The notes beneath the pieces were generated by a model. The model worked only from the letters and a program-made list of their open reading frames with translations, did no database searches and was not told where the DNA came from. Shown here piece after piece: positions 10,970 to 23,250 of a DNA stretch of 64,000 bases (the stretch's first letter is position 1; every line of letters starts with the position of its first letter). A program made the translations under genes and the position numbers. Source of the DNA: Globodera rostochiensis. Taxonomy: Eukaryota > Nematoda > Chromadorea > Rhabditida > Heteroderidae. The stretch lies in contig JAEVLN010000016.1 of the NCBI GenBank assembly GCA_018350325.1, positions 229,154-293,153 on the forward strand. The letters run 5' to 3'.

Positions 10970-13900
10970 CTAATGGTCTGTCGACAGCTTTGTCCTCATC
11001 CTTTGCCGTTGCTGTAACTCGATCATCAATTCTCCTTGCGCGTCCCTCTTCTCGAAGCTGTTCGCCTCCGCCATCTGAAGCCGCGTCCCTTCGGAACGTT
11101 TTGGCGGTGGCGGCGGCACTGAACTCTTCCACGGGGAAGAGTGGGGAAGTGACGGAGGCATGGCGACATGTCGGGGACTCTGTAGGGGGCAAATGGGACG
11201 GAGGGACCCTCTTCAAATGCCCAATTTCGCACCTCAATTAAGGCGCTCACATCAATCGGCGGCGGTGGTGGGAATTGTTCCTCGTCCGAGTCACTTTCCA
11301 TTGCCGCAGGGCAGCCGATGTTCGTTGCTGCTAAGGTTTCCAGCAGTGCGGCAGTGCTGGCTGTTGGAGTGTTGCCCAAGCTCCCGCTGATGGGACTGCG
11401 TTGGTAATGATTGCGAAGGGCTATACGTCCAACACCGTCCGGATGCCGTTTTATGGTGTTGCACTCGTCCTGGTCGAAGACGTTGAGTGTCATCGACGGC
11501 GCTGGAGAGTCCATGCGACTGGACGGGCCCTCGGAGGATCCGCCGGGGGTGGACGGCGTCCGTGCGGTCGTGGAAGGACTCGTGCCGCCGAATTGAAGCG
11601 CCTGACGGTGGCGCGGGGATGACGAAGAGACGGCGGCGACGAAGTTGGGGTCCAACGTGGCGAGGCGCTGGAGAGACACCCGCGGCATTTCCACCCGCAC
11701 CGGTGAGGAGGCGGAAGTGGCGAAGTGCCGCCAGCGAAACTGGGCGGCACAGAAGTCTTTGTGCAACGCGGGACAGCCATTCTGGGACGGAAGAACAATT
11801 CGGAAGGATTAAAAAGATTCAGGGGTAAGGACCTTGCTCGTGTAGGTCGGCGACCCTTGGCCGTATTTTTTAAGAATTCCAATCTCCAATCAAACGAAAG
11901 AACCGATCGAAAAAATCCCGGTTTAAACCTTTATGAAAATTTATTAAAAATGTTCCCTTAATGGGGGAGCGCATGTGAAAGGTAAATAAATGCTAGCACT
12001 TAATCGGTAACTTGGCGAAAGAACAAACCAATAGGAGGCCATCAAATTCCTGGCCGACTTTGTAAAAAATAAATAAATTTTTTGTCAAAAAGTACGCAAG
12101 ACCATAGCCTTGTCCTCGGCAAAAATGAAGCAGTGATCAGAAAAAGAAAGTGAATTTTAGGATTAAACTCGAGACCGGGACTTTTTTGAAAAATTTTTAA
12201 ATAAAGGTTCAAAAACTCGGGAAATAGAAAAATGTTCGCAATTTTTATTAAGGGTCTTTGAAGGGGGCCAGCGATGCCGACAAACGCCGCCGGGAAGTTC
12301 AATTTTTAGAATTAGAAAAATGTGCCTAAATTGCAAAAAAAAACACCGGCTTTCGGAGTGTTTTTTTTGTTTTTCGACTAACGAGGGGAACATACCTTAC
12401 TGTGACCACTCAGATCACTTTCAAACCACGCCTATCGTGTAGAATACCCTCGATTTACTCTTGTAAATTTTCGGCTTTTTCACGCCCATACTGTGAAGGG
12501 TCAAAAAATGCAATTTAAATTTTTGCATGTTTTCTTGAAAAACCAGTGTGTAGGAAGTTCAAAAAATCATATCTTAGCTTAAAGTTGGATAAACTCTAAG
12601 CATCAAAAAATTGAGAAAAACGAAAGCATCAAAAAATAAGCGAATTTTTAAAATTTGGTCGCAAATCTGTTAACAAATTGAAGAAAAAATTCCAAAATTT
12701 TTCCGGCGGCGCCTATCGGCACCGCCGACCCGCCCGCCTCCCGACCCCCCCCCTTGCGCATCTATTGATTTAAACGGTATTAGTGGCGATGGTCACCCTC
12801 CGCTCATCCCTTTAAAAAAAAAAAGTTTTTTTTTTCAAATCGGGAAAAGGTGTTTCTATGGGTATTCGGCGGCGTAGAATCCATATCTGGTCTCCGTTTT
12901 GCCTGATCTTAATCTTAACAAAGAAGCGTTAGAGTTTCTTCCACCGCCGTTGTTTTTGCTTCATTCTTTTTTTGTAAACAACAGCTTCATCATAATAATG
13001 GAAAATTAACAAAAATCCAATTTCGTCAATAATGGAAAACTCCAGTAATTTGTAACGGGATTTTTTTCACAATACTTAAAAATTTTTAAAATCGAGAGAA
13101 GCAGGCCTCTAAACAAGAAAGAGGTATCGAAATTTTGATTTTCGACGTTTTTTTCCTTTCGATTTTCGATTTCGACAAAAATGAGCTGTTTTTCGGAAAT
13201 AATTTCGAAAGTCGGAGATCCCGGTTTTTAAATTTTTGGCAAGGATGGGCAGTGGGTCTTGCCAACTTTTTGACAAAATTTCAATCTTTTTTATGTGTGT
13301 CGCCCCTGTAAACTGATAGTTCATTTGTCAGTGTTTTGTCTTTTCTATGTTGTGTTTTGGGTTCAAACCCGCTTCAGTGCGATCATTTTTTTTAGCCTTT
13401 CTTCGGCCTTTACATTCTATCCCTCATTAACGGAACATTTTTAATGATTTTCAAATATTTTTAAAGTAGAATGCGCACAAAAAAAGAATTTTTGAAATAA
13501 CTTAATCACATATTCTTGAATTTTTGCTTTCATTTTCTTAACAAATTCATTAAATGTTAAAAATTTCCCGGCGCCGACAGGCGCCGCCGAACTCTTCCAC
13601 TCTTACGTAATTATTTTTATTCCTAAATTCCTAAGCAAAATGCTTAATTTCGTTATAATTTTGATGAAATTTCTTAACAAAAATTGAGTAAAAATTACAA
13701 AAAATTTTCTCGGCGGCGCCTATTGGCACCGCTGACCCACCCCCCACAAGGCAAGTCAAGAATCAAAGCAAGTCGAAATTCAATCACGAGTCAAGTCAGG
13801 AGTCAAGGTAAGCATTTTTCGCATTCTTTTTTGAATTTTCGCTTAAAAATGTCCAAAATGTAACAATGTTTACTTTTTGTACTAATTTTCAGGATAAATT

Positions 13901-16900
13901 TTCTTAACAAATATCGTTAATCGTTAAAATCTTCAAAAAACAAATTTTATCGGCGGCGCCTATCGGCACGGCCGGCCCACCCCTACTAAAGCAGAATTCG
14001 CAAAAAAAAAATTGCATTTTTGAAAATCATTAGCAAAATTTTCAAAATCGATGGGAGCAATTTCAAACCCTGAATTGTTGAGAAAATTGTCGGTGGAGAG
14101 AAATCGGATTAAAAAACACACATTATGGAAAGAATATTTGCATTTTGAACATTTTGTAAAGTGTCTTTTTTTTGCCAGCAAAATCTTTTTTTGACCCTTC
14201 CAATCTCAGAATTCTGTAATACTCATCAAAAATGCGATCTTTAGGGGTGATTTACTCAAAACTTCGGGTATTTTCCCGAAACTCGAAGCCCCAAAATACC
14301 GAAATTTCGCGAAACTCGAAGCCGAATTCGCCCAGCCCTGGTCGGGGTGCTAAGCCTATTTCAACAATTTGTTTGTCCACCTTTGTGATTCGAAGCGCGG
14401 TCAGCCACTGACGGAAAGTGAATTGGTCGTCGCAGCAAATGTATTTAATGTATTTGGAAGTTTTCATTTGAATGCGCGGGTGTTTGATGGCGAAGCCGAA
14501 ATCAGTGGGCGCTTTGTACTTTCTGCGCCAATCCGTGCAAGTGTACACCTTCAGCAGGGGAAAGTGCTTTAGGGACAAAGATTTGAATGACAAAAAATAA
14601 AATTAAAAAAAAAACTCAGTTTTACAGAATAGGGAAATAGTCCTCCCCACCTGATTGTTGAACACACTCATCAAACAGTGCAAATCCCTGGCGGGCCCCC
14701 GGGGCTTTCCCGCCTTAGGCACGTAATACAACCCGGAGGAGCGCAGCACGAAGAAGTGCCGTCGCCAGGACTTCTTCCCGTCCGCCTTGAGCATCAGCCA
14801 ACCCTCCAACTCCGGCACTCGCGTCCCTCCGTCCTCTCTGAGGAAAGCGTCCAACAACCGCTGTTTCTGCTCCTCGTCCCACTCGCCACCACTCTGAACC
14901 GGCGGAAAGTCGTTACTTCGGTTTCGATTAGTGAGCAGAAAGTGCTGAGGATGGCGGAAGAGAGCCCACTTCTGGGGCAGCCGGACAAAGTGCAATTTGT
15001 TGGGCGACTCCGATACCCAATTCTCGAGATTCTCCACAACATGTTCGTGGTCCTCGTAGATGCGTTCTGTTTTTATCGAGTTAGCTACAGACTTGTTTCG
15101 GGAGTTATCCAAGGATTGTTTTTGTTTTGCATTTCCAAGTGCCCACCGTCCGAATCTCTTTCAATTAGCCAGATGGACGTCTCTTCCCTGGGGTCGTCGT
15201 GTCCACATCGAAATCCGATCCGTCCACTGGCCCAACGGGACGGACGGTCATGGCTAATCCACTCCCAGTGTGTTTTGTCCCACTTTAGTACCCCCAAAGG
15301 GTGAGAATGGCAAACAATTGAAGTGGGGGTGGGGGGGGGTGACCCATGGAAAGTCCATCCCCATCCCCTACTGAAGTGCAAGTGCGGATACTCCTCCACG
15401 ATGGCGTGTTCAGGCGTCAACGGCACATTCAATTTGTCCGCCAACTGTCGCATCGATTCGGCCACCGTCCACCGCTCGTCGACCAACAGTCCCCGCTTAG
15501 TTCCGTCCTCCAGGAATATAAAGACGAATACCTAAGCAAAACAAATAATCGAATGATTTATAAGACAACAAAACCCAAAAATAATGCCTTTTTTATTTTG
15601 GCCTCCTTCATCTTTTCGAGGGCTTCGCGAATTTTCAGAGCCTTCCGTTCGTCCAATGCGGAAGTGTAGGAGGCCGCACTTGATGGCGGCCTCGGCACGG
15701 CTCCACCGCCATTCGATGCCGCGGGGGAGATCTGTTGAGGGTGGGGGAGGGAGTGCTAATCGTTAGGAGAATGGCCTTCGGGTTACATAATGTCCACTTC
15801 AATCCCTCAAATGCTTAATGGGTTCCCCACTTTGTCCATTCATCCAAAACACTTCAAATCTAAATGCAATTTCTGCTCTCAATAGTCTTTTTCAATTACT
15901 CCGCGCAATTGCGATTATAACCTCCAAGATCACAATTCAGCAGAATCTTCTGCAATTCTCCACCCAATTTTATTTCTCCCAAGATCAATTGCGCACATTT
16001 TCCCATCGCACTCCCCCCCCCCCCAAATGTCCCCCCTCCCCCTCCCCAAATGTCCCCGTCCCCCCCCCCCCCCCTCCCCCTCCCCAAATGTCCCCGTCCC
16101 CCTCCCCAAATATCCCCCCCCCTCCCCCTCCCCCTCCCCAAATGTCCCCGTCCCCCCCCCTCCCCCTCCCCAAATGTCCCCCCCCCCCTCCCCCTCCCCA
16201 AATGTCCCCGTCCCCCTCCCCAAATGTCCCCCCCCCCTCCCCCTCCCCCTCCCCAAATGTCCCCGTCCCCCCCCCCCCTCCCCAAATGTCCCCGTCCCCC
16301 CCCCCCTCCCCCTCCCCAAATGTCCCCCCCCTCCCCCTCCCCAAATGCCCCCTCCCCTCCCCCCCCCCTCCCCACCAAATGCCCCCTCCCCTCCTCCCCC
16401 CCCTCCCCAAATGTCCCCCCTCCCCCCCCCCCAAGTGTCCCCCCCCCCCAAATGTCCCCTCCCCTCCCCCTCCCCAAATGCCCCCTCCCCTCCTCCCCCC
16501 CCCTCCCCAAATGTCCTCTCCCCTCCCCCTCCCCAAATGCCCCCTCCCCTCCTCCCCCCCTCCCCAAATATCCATGCCCCACCCCCCGTTGCTGCCTTCT
16601 GCTGCTGCTGTGCCGTTCCCTAGAGAAAAAGTTACATCCACCGCTTAAAAATGGGACGGTCGAAACGGACCTTTTCAAAGCGTCATTTGACCATAGAGAA
16701 TATGCCACCGATGGGAAAGGCCCAAATGGCGCCGGAGTTTGGAGGGGGAGGGGGGGGGGGGAAGTAATTCGGTTACTCACTGGAACGTCCTCCGATATTA
16801 CTTCAATAGATTTGGACTAACCGGAAAAGCATTTGAGCGAATTAGGAAGTTCATTTTTAGTTCGACCTGTTGTATCGGCGAAGGAATTGTGTTCAGTGAG

Positions 16901-17859
16901 CCTCGAAAACTCTCAATGCTGAATAACTCCAAATTGCGAACTGTTTGGCCCCCCTGAACAGCGCGACTGCTCGGAATTTGCGGCTGATGGGCTGACTCGG
17001 TGGAAGAAGAGTCGCCGAAGGCGGAGTCCGCGTCGGGACTGGCACAAAAGTCAGTGGCATCGGTGTGGAGGAGTCGGATGGTAGCGGAGTTGGAGGAGGA
17101 AGAGGAAGAGGAGGAGGAAGAGTGGGGCTTATCGAAAGACTAAAAGGGAATAATTGGACTTGCAGCCCAAAGGGCCGACTTCGTAGACCTGGAACTGAAC
17201 CCTTTTGGCCAATTGTTCGATGGGTGCTGAGCAAAACATTGCGTTTTGGTGTTTATGGATGGGTCCGGATGAAGGGGGCTGGAATTTGCTCGATGCGAGG
17301 GAGGGACCGAGCAGGACACGGTCGCCCGCCTCTCCGCTAAGCTGAGTTTCCAGCTCGAGAAGTTCAGAAAGGATGGTGTCAAGATCGATCTCGTCTGAAC
17401 AACAATCAAATTGCGCCATTCAACTAATTAGCATACTTGTTCACAATTAAAGGGTAGCATAACCATGCCCGCCCGGGTCGGCTCCAGTGGGTATTTTTAC
17501 CGAAAGAAGCCAAACGGGCTCGTCCGACCTTATCTTTGCCCACCTTTGGCCTGCGCCATGCTGAATCGAACAATGTCCAGCTGAGGAGGTTTGGGCGGAA
17601 TGGCGGGTCGTTGTCGAAGGATCACTCCGTTGGATGGGGGCGGTGGAGGAAGTGTGGTTGAGGAGGTTGGGGGGGTTGAGGAGGTTGGGGGGGTTGGGGA
17701 GGTTGAGGAGGTTGGGGGGGTTGGGGAGGTTTGGGAGGTGCTGTTTGTCGAAGGGGAGGAGGAGGGGGCCGCGGCAGGAGGCGCGTCCCCTCCCCCCTTC
17801 CCTTCGGACGACGATTGGGGCGGGGCCATCTGCCGCCGATGGGAAGCGACGACGGACAT
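10970..17859 (-). CDS. mig-10: MIG-10/RIAM/Lamellipodin-family RA-PH adaptor
   Basis: Actin-regulatory adaptor that links Ras-family GTPases and phosphoinositides to Ena/VASP during cell migration and axon guidance. The N-terminal exon (17859 to about 17547) is Pro/Ser/Thr-rich. The next exon has [21 protein letters not shown] coiled-coil exon (15588 to about 15735, [19 protein letters not shown]) joins across a GC-AG intron to the RA domain (15372-15531, [19 protein letters not shown]). The PH domain follows in 14651-15066 ([34 protein letters not shown]) and in the exon starting at 14548 ([28 protein letters not shown]). The C-terminal exons (11781 downward) contain [13 protein letters not shown], an FPPPP-type Ena/VASP EVH1 ligand, and end with [14 protein letters not shown] and a stop at 10970. 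Exons between 15740 and 17140 are only partly resolved. Introns hold a C-rich array (16010-16570) and 2.5 kb of dispersed repeats. Family certain; orthology to mig-10 likely. Confidence 0.5.
12640..14000. repeat. Cluster of dispersed GGCGGCGCC-type repeats in a mig-10 intron
   Basis: Copies of a short family with the core CGGCGGCGCCTATCGGCACC, flanked by AACAAATTGA-type sequence and often by AAAGCAGAATTCGCAAAAAA, occur near 12705, 13568, 13710 and 13950. Further copies in either orientation lie near 34790, 34915, 35305, 43735, 52345, 58640 and 59735. All are non-coding. Confidence 0.5.
16010..16570. repeat. C-rich minisatellite (CCCCAAATGTCC units) in a mig-10 intron
   Basis: About 560 bp of CTCCCCAAATGTCCCC units with variable C runs. 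The sense strand of the host gene is G-rich here. Long open frames on both strands are by-products of the repeat. Confidence 0.5.
17640..17745 (-). repeat. Coding microsatellite in the mig-10 N-terminus
   Basis: Units of GAGGTTGGGGGGGTT on the + strand read on the - strand as repeated Pro-Thr-Ser runs such as [16 protein letters not shown]. The frame stays open, so repeat-number change would alter protein length. Confidence 0.5.
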
Positions 17860-18049
17860 TAAGGGGCTGAACGGGTGGGAATTTTACGGGAAATAGGGGA
17901 AGAAGAGCGGGGCGTTTGGTGTTGGGGAAATAACGCATCACGGATGAACGAGGTGGACGAGGAATTAATGTGGAAAATTTGGTTGTGGTCAGCAAAGGAA
18001 GGAAAAATCAATCAAACAATAGAGGTGAAGAGATGAAAAAAGTGATCGA

Positions 18050-18315
18050 AGGAGCAAAGGGAAAGAGAGAACGTAAGGGGAGGAGAAAGGAGAGAACGGA
18101 AAGGAAAAGGAGAGAACGGAAAGGAAAAGGAGAGAACGGAAGGGAAAAGGAGAGAACGGAAGGGAAGGAGAAAAGAGAGAACGGAAGGGAAGGAGAAAAA
18201 AGAGAACGTAAGGGAAAAGGAGAGAACGGAAGGGAAAAGGAGAGAACGGAAGGGAAAAGGAGAGAACGGAAGGGAAAAGGAGAGAACGGAAGGGAAGGAG
18301 AAAAGAGAGAACGGA
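18050..18315. repeat. Purine-rich tandem repeat upstream of mig-10
   Basis: Roughly a dozen copies of AGAGAACGGAAGGGAAAAGG, about 20 bp each, 190-450 bp upstream of the mig-10 start. No gene is supported between 17860 and 18345. Confidence 0.5.
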
Positions 18316-18344
18316 AGGAACCGCTAGATGAACAGATGGCTACC

Positions 18345-19732
18345 GGACATTTGCCCCTTAGACATTTCGCCCATCGGACATTTCGCCCGGTAACGAAAAA
18401 ACGGACGTTTCGTCCGGTAGTGAAAAAACAGACGTTTCGCCCATAAATTTCGCCCATCGCTCGCCCATTGGAATGATTCAGATCCGAATAAAAATTAGAG
18501 ATCGGACACGGGCCGGGGTCCGTACGGAGTTTTACGGACCCCGTGGCCCGTAACCCGTGTTTTTTTTTGTGCCGACACGGGGTTACACGGGGTCACGGGG
18601 TTACACGGGGTCACGGGGTTTTAGCCCGTGTAGCCCTTGCCCGTGTAGGTCGGCGACCCTTGCCCGTATCCCTTGCCCGTGTGTTTTGACACGGGTTAAC
18701 ACGGGCTAAATTTTTTGGCATATATTTAGGGAAACTTCATTGATTTTGCTACACAGTTTATTTAATAAAAAAGCTCCTCTATTGGGCATAAAAGACAAAA
18801 TTTTTACAGGGGCCTCTCCTATTCATTACCAACTTTTTAATTTTGGTTGAAATCTCTTAACAAATTGAGACAAAAATTCAACTTCGCGGCGGCGCCTTTT
18901 GTTTTAAAAATCCTGATCCGGGATCCGGTCTTACACCTCAGTTCCTATTCAAGATTTAAATTACTGAAAAAGAACAAAAAAAAATGTTAAACATTTTCCT
19001 GACGGTGCTTTTTGACGAAATTTTCTTGGAACTGGAATAAAATGGGATTCCCGTTTGGGATTCTGTCCCATTAGATTTTAAATACCCGTTGTAATTTTTA
19101 TTTTTCCGCGCTCTAGTCAAAATATATTTGCATAGAATTATTGTTAAATTTGTTGTTCTGTTCTAAATATATTGAGGTAGTTTCAATATTTATCGAGTGT
19201 TTTATTGAAAAAATACTTTAAATTTCAGAAATTTTTTTTCAAAAAAACCCTTACCCGTGTACGGACCCCGAGTCTTTGCAAAACACCGGGTTACACGGGG
19301 TCACGGGGTTTTAGCCCGTGTAGCCCTTGCCCGTGTAGGTCGGTAACCCTTGCCCGTAGCCCTTGCCCGTGTCATTTGAAAATTCCGATCTCTAATAAAA
19401 TACTACCAATCGATTCATCTCGTCGAGCTGAGTACAAATCAGCAAAAAGTTTGCGCCGGGAGTCTCTATAAAGAAAGTTATGAGCCACCAAATGTTGGCC
19501 AAAATGGGTTGACATTGTGTTTTTTGAGCTTGTTTTGATAATTTATTGAAGCAATTTTAACCAAATTATTCAACTTTGGCTTAATTTTAAATAATCCATC
19601 TACCTAAAATACTTTACAAGCTTTTATTAAATGTGGGCGAAATTTATGGGCAAAACGTCTGTTTTTTCACTACCAGGCGAAACGTCCGTTTTTTCGTTAC
19701 CGGGCGAAATGTCCAATGGGCGAAATGTCCGG
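18345..19732. mobile_element. Foldback element with ~100 bp inverted ends, carrying nested insertions
   Basis: The left end (GGACATTTCGCCCGGTAACG, then AAACGGACGTTTCG and CAGACGTTTCGCCCATAAAT) is mirrored on the right between 19632 and 19732. Inside lies part of the AATAAAAATACTACC/CTCGTCGAGCTGAGTAC family (18478-18495 and 19394-19500), itself interrupted by the element at 18496-19393. A fragment of the same end (CGGACATTTCGCCCATTGGG) is at 28797. No transposase found. Confidence 0.5.
18496..19393. mobile_element. Nested inverted-repeat element with (C)CCGTGT-rich interior
   Basis: Ends AGAGATCGGA and TCCGATCTCT. Flanked by AATAAAAAT on the left and AATAAAAT on the right, a near-perfect 8-9 bp target duplication. 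It carries about 90 bp direct repeats (near 18582-18683 and 19287-19373) built from GGGTTACACGGGGTCACGGG and GCCCGTGTAGCCCTTGCCCG. It splits a copy of the CGTCGAGCTGAGTAC family. An 8 bp duplication would suit hAT-like elements; inference only. Confidence 0.5.
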
Positions 19733-19854
19733 ACACCGAACAGATTAGACTGAAATAATTCTATGTTTTTTATCATTGGAATTTTCCCTTTTGGCATATT
19801 CCCTTTTGAGCTAGCCAAAAGTGTGAAAAGCTCAAAAGGGAAAACTTCGGCACC

Positions 19855-21115
19855 GGAAGTCTGTGGGGGGGGGGGGGGCTTTGGCGCCGCCGAAACTCTG
19901 TGGGGGGGGGGGGGGCTTCGGCCCGGAATGGGAGGGCTTTGGCGCCGAAAGTCTGTGGGGGGGGGGCTTCGGCCCGGAATGGGGGGCTTCGGCGCCGAAA
20001 GTCTGTGGGGGGGGGGCTTCGGCCCGGAATGGGGGGCTTCGGCACCGGAAGTCTGTGGGGGGGGGGGGCTTCGGCCCGGAATGGGGGGCTTCGGCACCGG
20101 AAGTCTGTGGGGGGGGGGGCTTCGGCCCGGAATGGGAGGGCTTTGGCGCCGAAAGTCTGTGGGGGGGGGGCTTTGGCGCCGAAAGTCTGTGGGGGGGGGG
20201 AGCTTCGGCCCGGAATGGGGGGCTTCGGCGCCGAAAGTCTGTGGGGGGGGGCTTCGGCCCGGAATGGGGGGCTTCGGCACCGGAAGTCTGTGGGGGGGGG
20301 GGCTTCGGCCCGGAATGGGGGGCTTCGGCACCGGAAGTCTGTGGGGGGGGGGGGGCTTCGGCCCGGAATGGGGGGCTTCGGCACCGGAAGTCTGTGGGGG
20401 GGGGGGCTTCGGCCCGGAATGGGGGGCTTCGGCACCGGAAGTCTGTGGGGGGGGTGGCTTTGGCGCCGAAAGTCTGTGGGGGGGGGGAGCTTCGGGGCTT
20501 CGGCACCGGAAGTCTGTGGGGGGGGGGGGGCTTCGGCCCGGAATGGGGGCTTCGGCACCGGAAGTCTGTGGGGGGGGGGGGGGCTTCGGCCCGGAATGGG
20601 GGGCTTCGGCACCGGAAGTCTGTGGGGGGGGGGGGCTTTGGCGCCGAAAGTCTGTGGGGGGGGAGCTTCGGCCCGGAATGGGGGGCTTTGGCGCCGAAAG
20701 TCTGTGGGAAGGGGGGGCTTCGGCCCGGAATGGGGGGCTTCGGCACCGGAAGTCTGTGGGGGGGGGGGGCTTCGGCCCGGAATGGGGGGCTTCGGCACCG
20801 GAAGTCTGTGGGGGGGGGGACTTCGGCCCGGAATGGGGGGCTTCGGCACCGGAAGTCTGTGGGGGGGGGGGGGCTTCGGCCCGGAATGGGGGGCTTCGGC
20901 ACCGGAAGTCTGTGGGGGGGGGGGGGGGCTTTGGCGCCGAAAGTCTGTGGGGGGGGGGGGAGCTTCGGCCCGGAATGGGGGGCTTCGGCGCCGAAAGTCT
21001 GTGGGGGGGGGGGGCTTCGGCCCGGAATGGGGGGCTTCGGCACCGGAAGTCTGTGGGGGGGGGGGGGCTTTGGCGCCGAAAGTCTGTGGGGGGGGGGCTT
21101 CGGCGCCGGAAGGAC
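19855..21115. repeat. G-rich satellite, ~52 bp and ~26 bp units
   Basis: Units such as GGCTTCGGCCCGGAATGGGG followed by GGCTTCGGCACCGGAAGTCT and a G run, mixed with a shorter CTTTGGCGCCGAAAGTCTGT variant. More than twenty units. Every frame is open, which reflects repeat composition and not genes. Confidence 0.5.
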
Positions 21116-22079
21116 GGATGCACAAAACTAATGAGGACCAGATGTTTTCGTCTTTAGTATAGTGGGTGGGTGGGTGGGGGGGGGGGAGATTCAAACAAAT
21201 AAATCGGAAGGATAAAATTCTTCAGATGGGCGAGGAGCAAAAGACCGGAGGAATGCGATGAATTAGTCATAGCCCAAAAAGAGGGAAAAGAATTCATTTT
21301 AGCGAATTGTCCAAATTGCTTTTCCTTCTTCTCAACTTTTATATTTTTTTATTGAATTTGCTATTGGACGGATTTATATAAAAGGGGAGAAACGTTGCGG
21401 AAGATGTGCCCAATGGGACATCTCAAAAAAGTCGCGTTGCGCAGTGAAAGCGGTGGGGGATGACAAATGTCCTCCCCAAAATCGGCCTCCTCGGGGGGGG
21501 GGGGACGATTTGTTGATAAATTATGAGGGCACGCAAAACGAAGGGATGGAGGTATAAATTTTTCTGACCAAATATGGTGCTTAAAAATGCATAAAATGTT
21601 AGGGTGTGGGGACAAAAATGCCAGGGAATGCCATTTATATTGTCTGCCGAGGGTTGAGGCCGGAAAGGACCCACCGGCTCTTTGCTTCCGTTGCGTGACA
21701 TATCCCTCCCCCCCGGCCATTTTTACATCCATTCGAATGCCCCTGGGGAAAGAAAACAGCGCCGGTCGAAGATGGGAGGGAAGAAATTATTTGGACATTG
21801 CCACTGTTTTTTCTTTTCGTCTGTTACTTTGGCCCATTCACCCAAATACCCCCCGGGGGAGGGTCGCTTTGGTCCCTGGAGCAAAAACGGATTAGTGCTC
21901 AAAATGCTTTTGGTTTTTGAGTCCGATTGTAAACCTTAAAGAATTCCTTTAGTGTTTACTTTGGTCGCAATATTTATGTTCAATAAAAGGAAATTGATGG
22001 ACGTGAATCATAGGCATTTATTATTGGATAGTTAGAATTGGAAGGGAGGGAAGTGATGGGCAGACATGGAATTAATTGC
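21116..22079. other. Non-coding stretch, nothing recognised
   Basis: No exon chain or domain. Short open frames on both strands (21361-21895) lack coding character. Confidence 0.5.
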
Positions 22080-23250
22080 GAAGAGTGGGAAAAGGGAAGG
22101 GAGGGAAAAGGGAAGGGAGGGAAAAGGGAAGGGAGGGAAAAGGAGAGAGGGGGGAAAAGGGAAGGGGGGAAGAAAGAGAGGGAGTGAAACGGGAAGGGAG
22201 GGAAGGAAGAGAGGGAGGGAAAACGGAAGGGAGGGAAGGAAGAGAGGGAGGGAAAACGGAAGGGAGGGAAGGAAGAGGGAAGAGAGGGAGGGAAGGACGG
22301 GAAAATGGAAGGGAGGGAAGGAAGAGGGAAGAGAGGGTGGGAAAAGGGAAGGGAGGGAAGGAAGAGAGGGAGGGAAAAGGGAAGGGAGGGAAGGAAGAGG
22401 GACGAGAGGGGGGAAAAGGGAAGGAATGGAAGGAAGAGAGGAAGGGAAAAGGGAAGGGAGGGAAGGAAGAGAGGGGGGAAAAGGGAAGGGAGGGAAGGAA
22501 GAGGGAGGGAAAACGGAAGGGAGGGAAGGAAGAGAGGGAGGGAAAACGGAAGGGAGGGAAAACGGAAGGGAGGGAAGGAAGAGGGAAGAGAGGGAGGGAA
22601 GGACGGGAAAATGGAAGGGAGGGAAGGAAGAGGGAAGAGAGGGAGGGAAAACGGAAGGGAGGGAAGGAAGAGGGAAGAGAGGGAGGGAAAACGGAAGGGA
22701 GGGAAGGAAGAGAGGGAGGGAAAACGGAAGGGAGGGAAGGAAGAGGGACGAGAGGGAGGGAAAATGGAAGGGAGGGAAGGAAGAGAGGAAGGGAAAATGG
22801 AAGGGAAGGGAGGAAGAGAGGGAGGGAAAACGGAAGGGAAGGAAGGAAGAGAGGGAGGGAAAATGGAAGGGAGGGAAGGAAGAGGGAAGAGAGGGAGGGA
22901 AGGACGGGAAAATGGAAGGGAGGGAAGGAAGAGAGGGAGGGAAAACGGAAGGGAGGGAAGGAAGAGGGACGAGAGGGAGGGAAAATGGAAGGGAGGGAAG
23001 GAAGAGAGGAAGGGAAAATGGAAGGGAAGGGAGGAAGAGAGGGTGGGAAAACGGAAGGGAAGGAAGGAAGAGAGGGAGGGAAAATGGAAGGGAGGGAAGG
23101 AAGAGGGAAGAGAGGGAGGGAAAATGGAAGGGAGGGAAGGAAGAGGGAAGAGAGGGAGGGAAGGACGGGAAAATGGAAGGGAGGGAAGGAAGAGGGAAGA
23201 GAGGGAGGGAAGGACGGGAAAATGGAAGGGAGGGAAGGAAGAGAGGGGGC
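22080..23250. repeat. Purine-rich satellite (GGGAAGGGAGGGAAGGAAGA)
   Basis: About 1.17 kb of GGAAGGGAGGGAAGGAAGAG units with GGAAGAGGGA and GGACGGGAAAA variants. It is polypurine on the + strand and could form triplex DNA. Six-frame openness is an artefact. Confidence 0.5.

Noticed and set aside
19627..21194. Long Pro-rich and Gly-rich frames in the satellite
   Set aside because: Same reason: a tandem repeat gives open frames on both strands, with no unique domain or splice context.
21361..21895. Small genes between satellites
   Set aside because: No domain, no consistent coding bias, overlapping frames on both strands.
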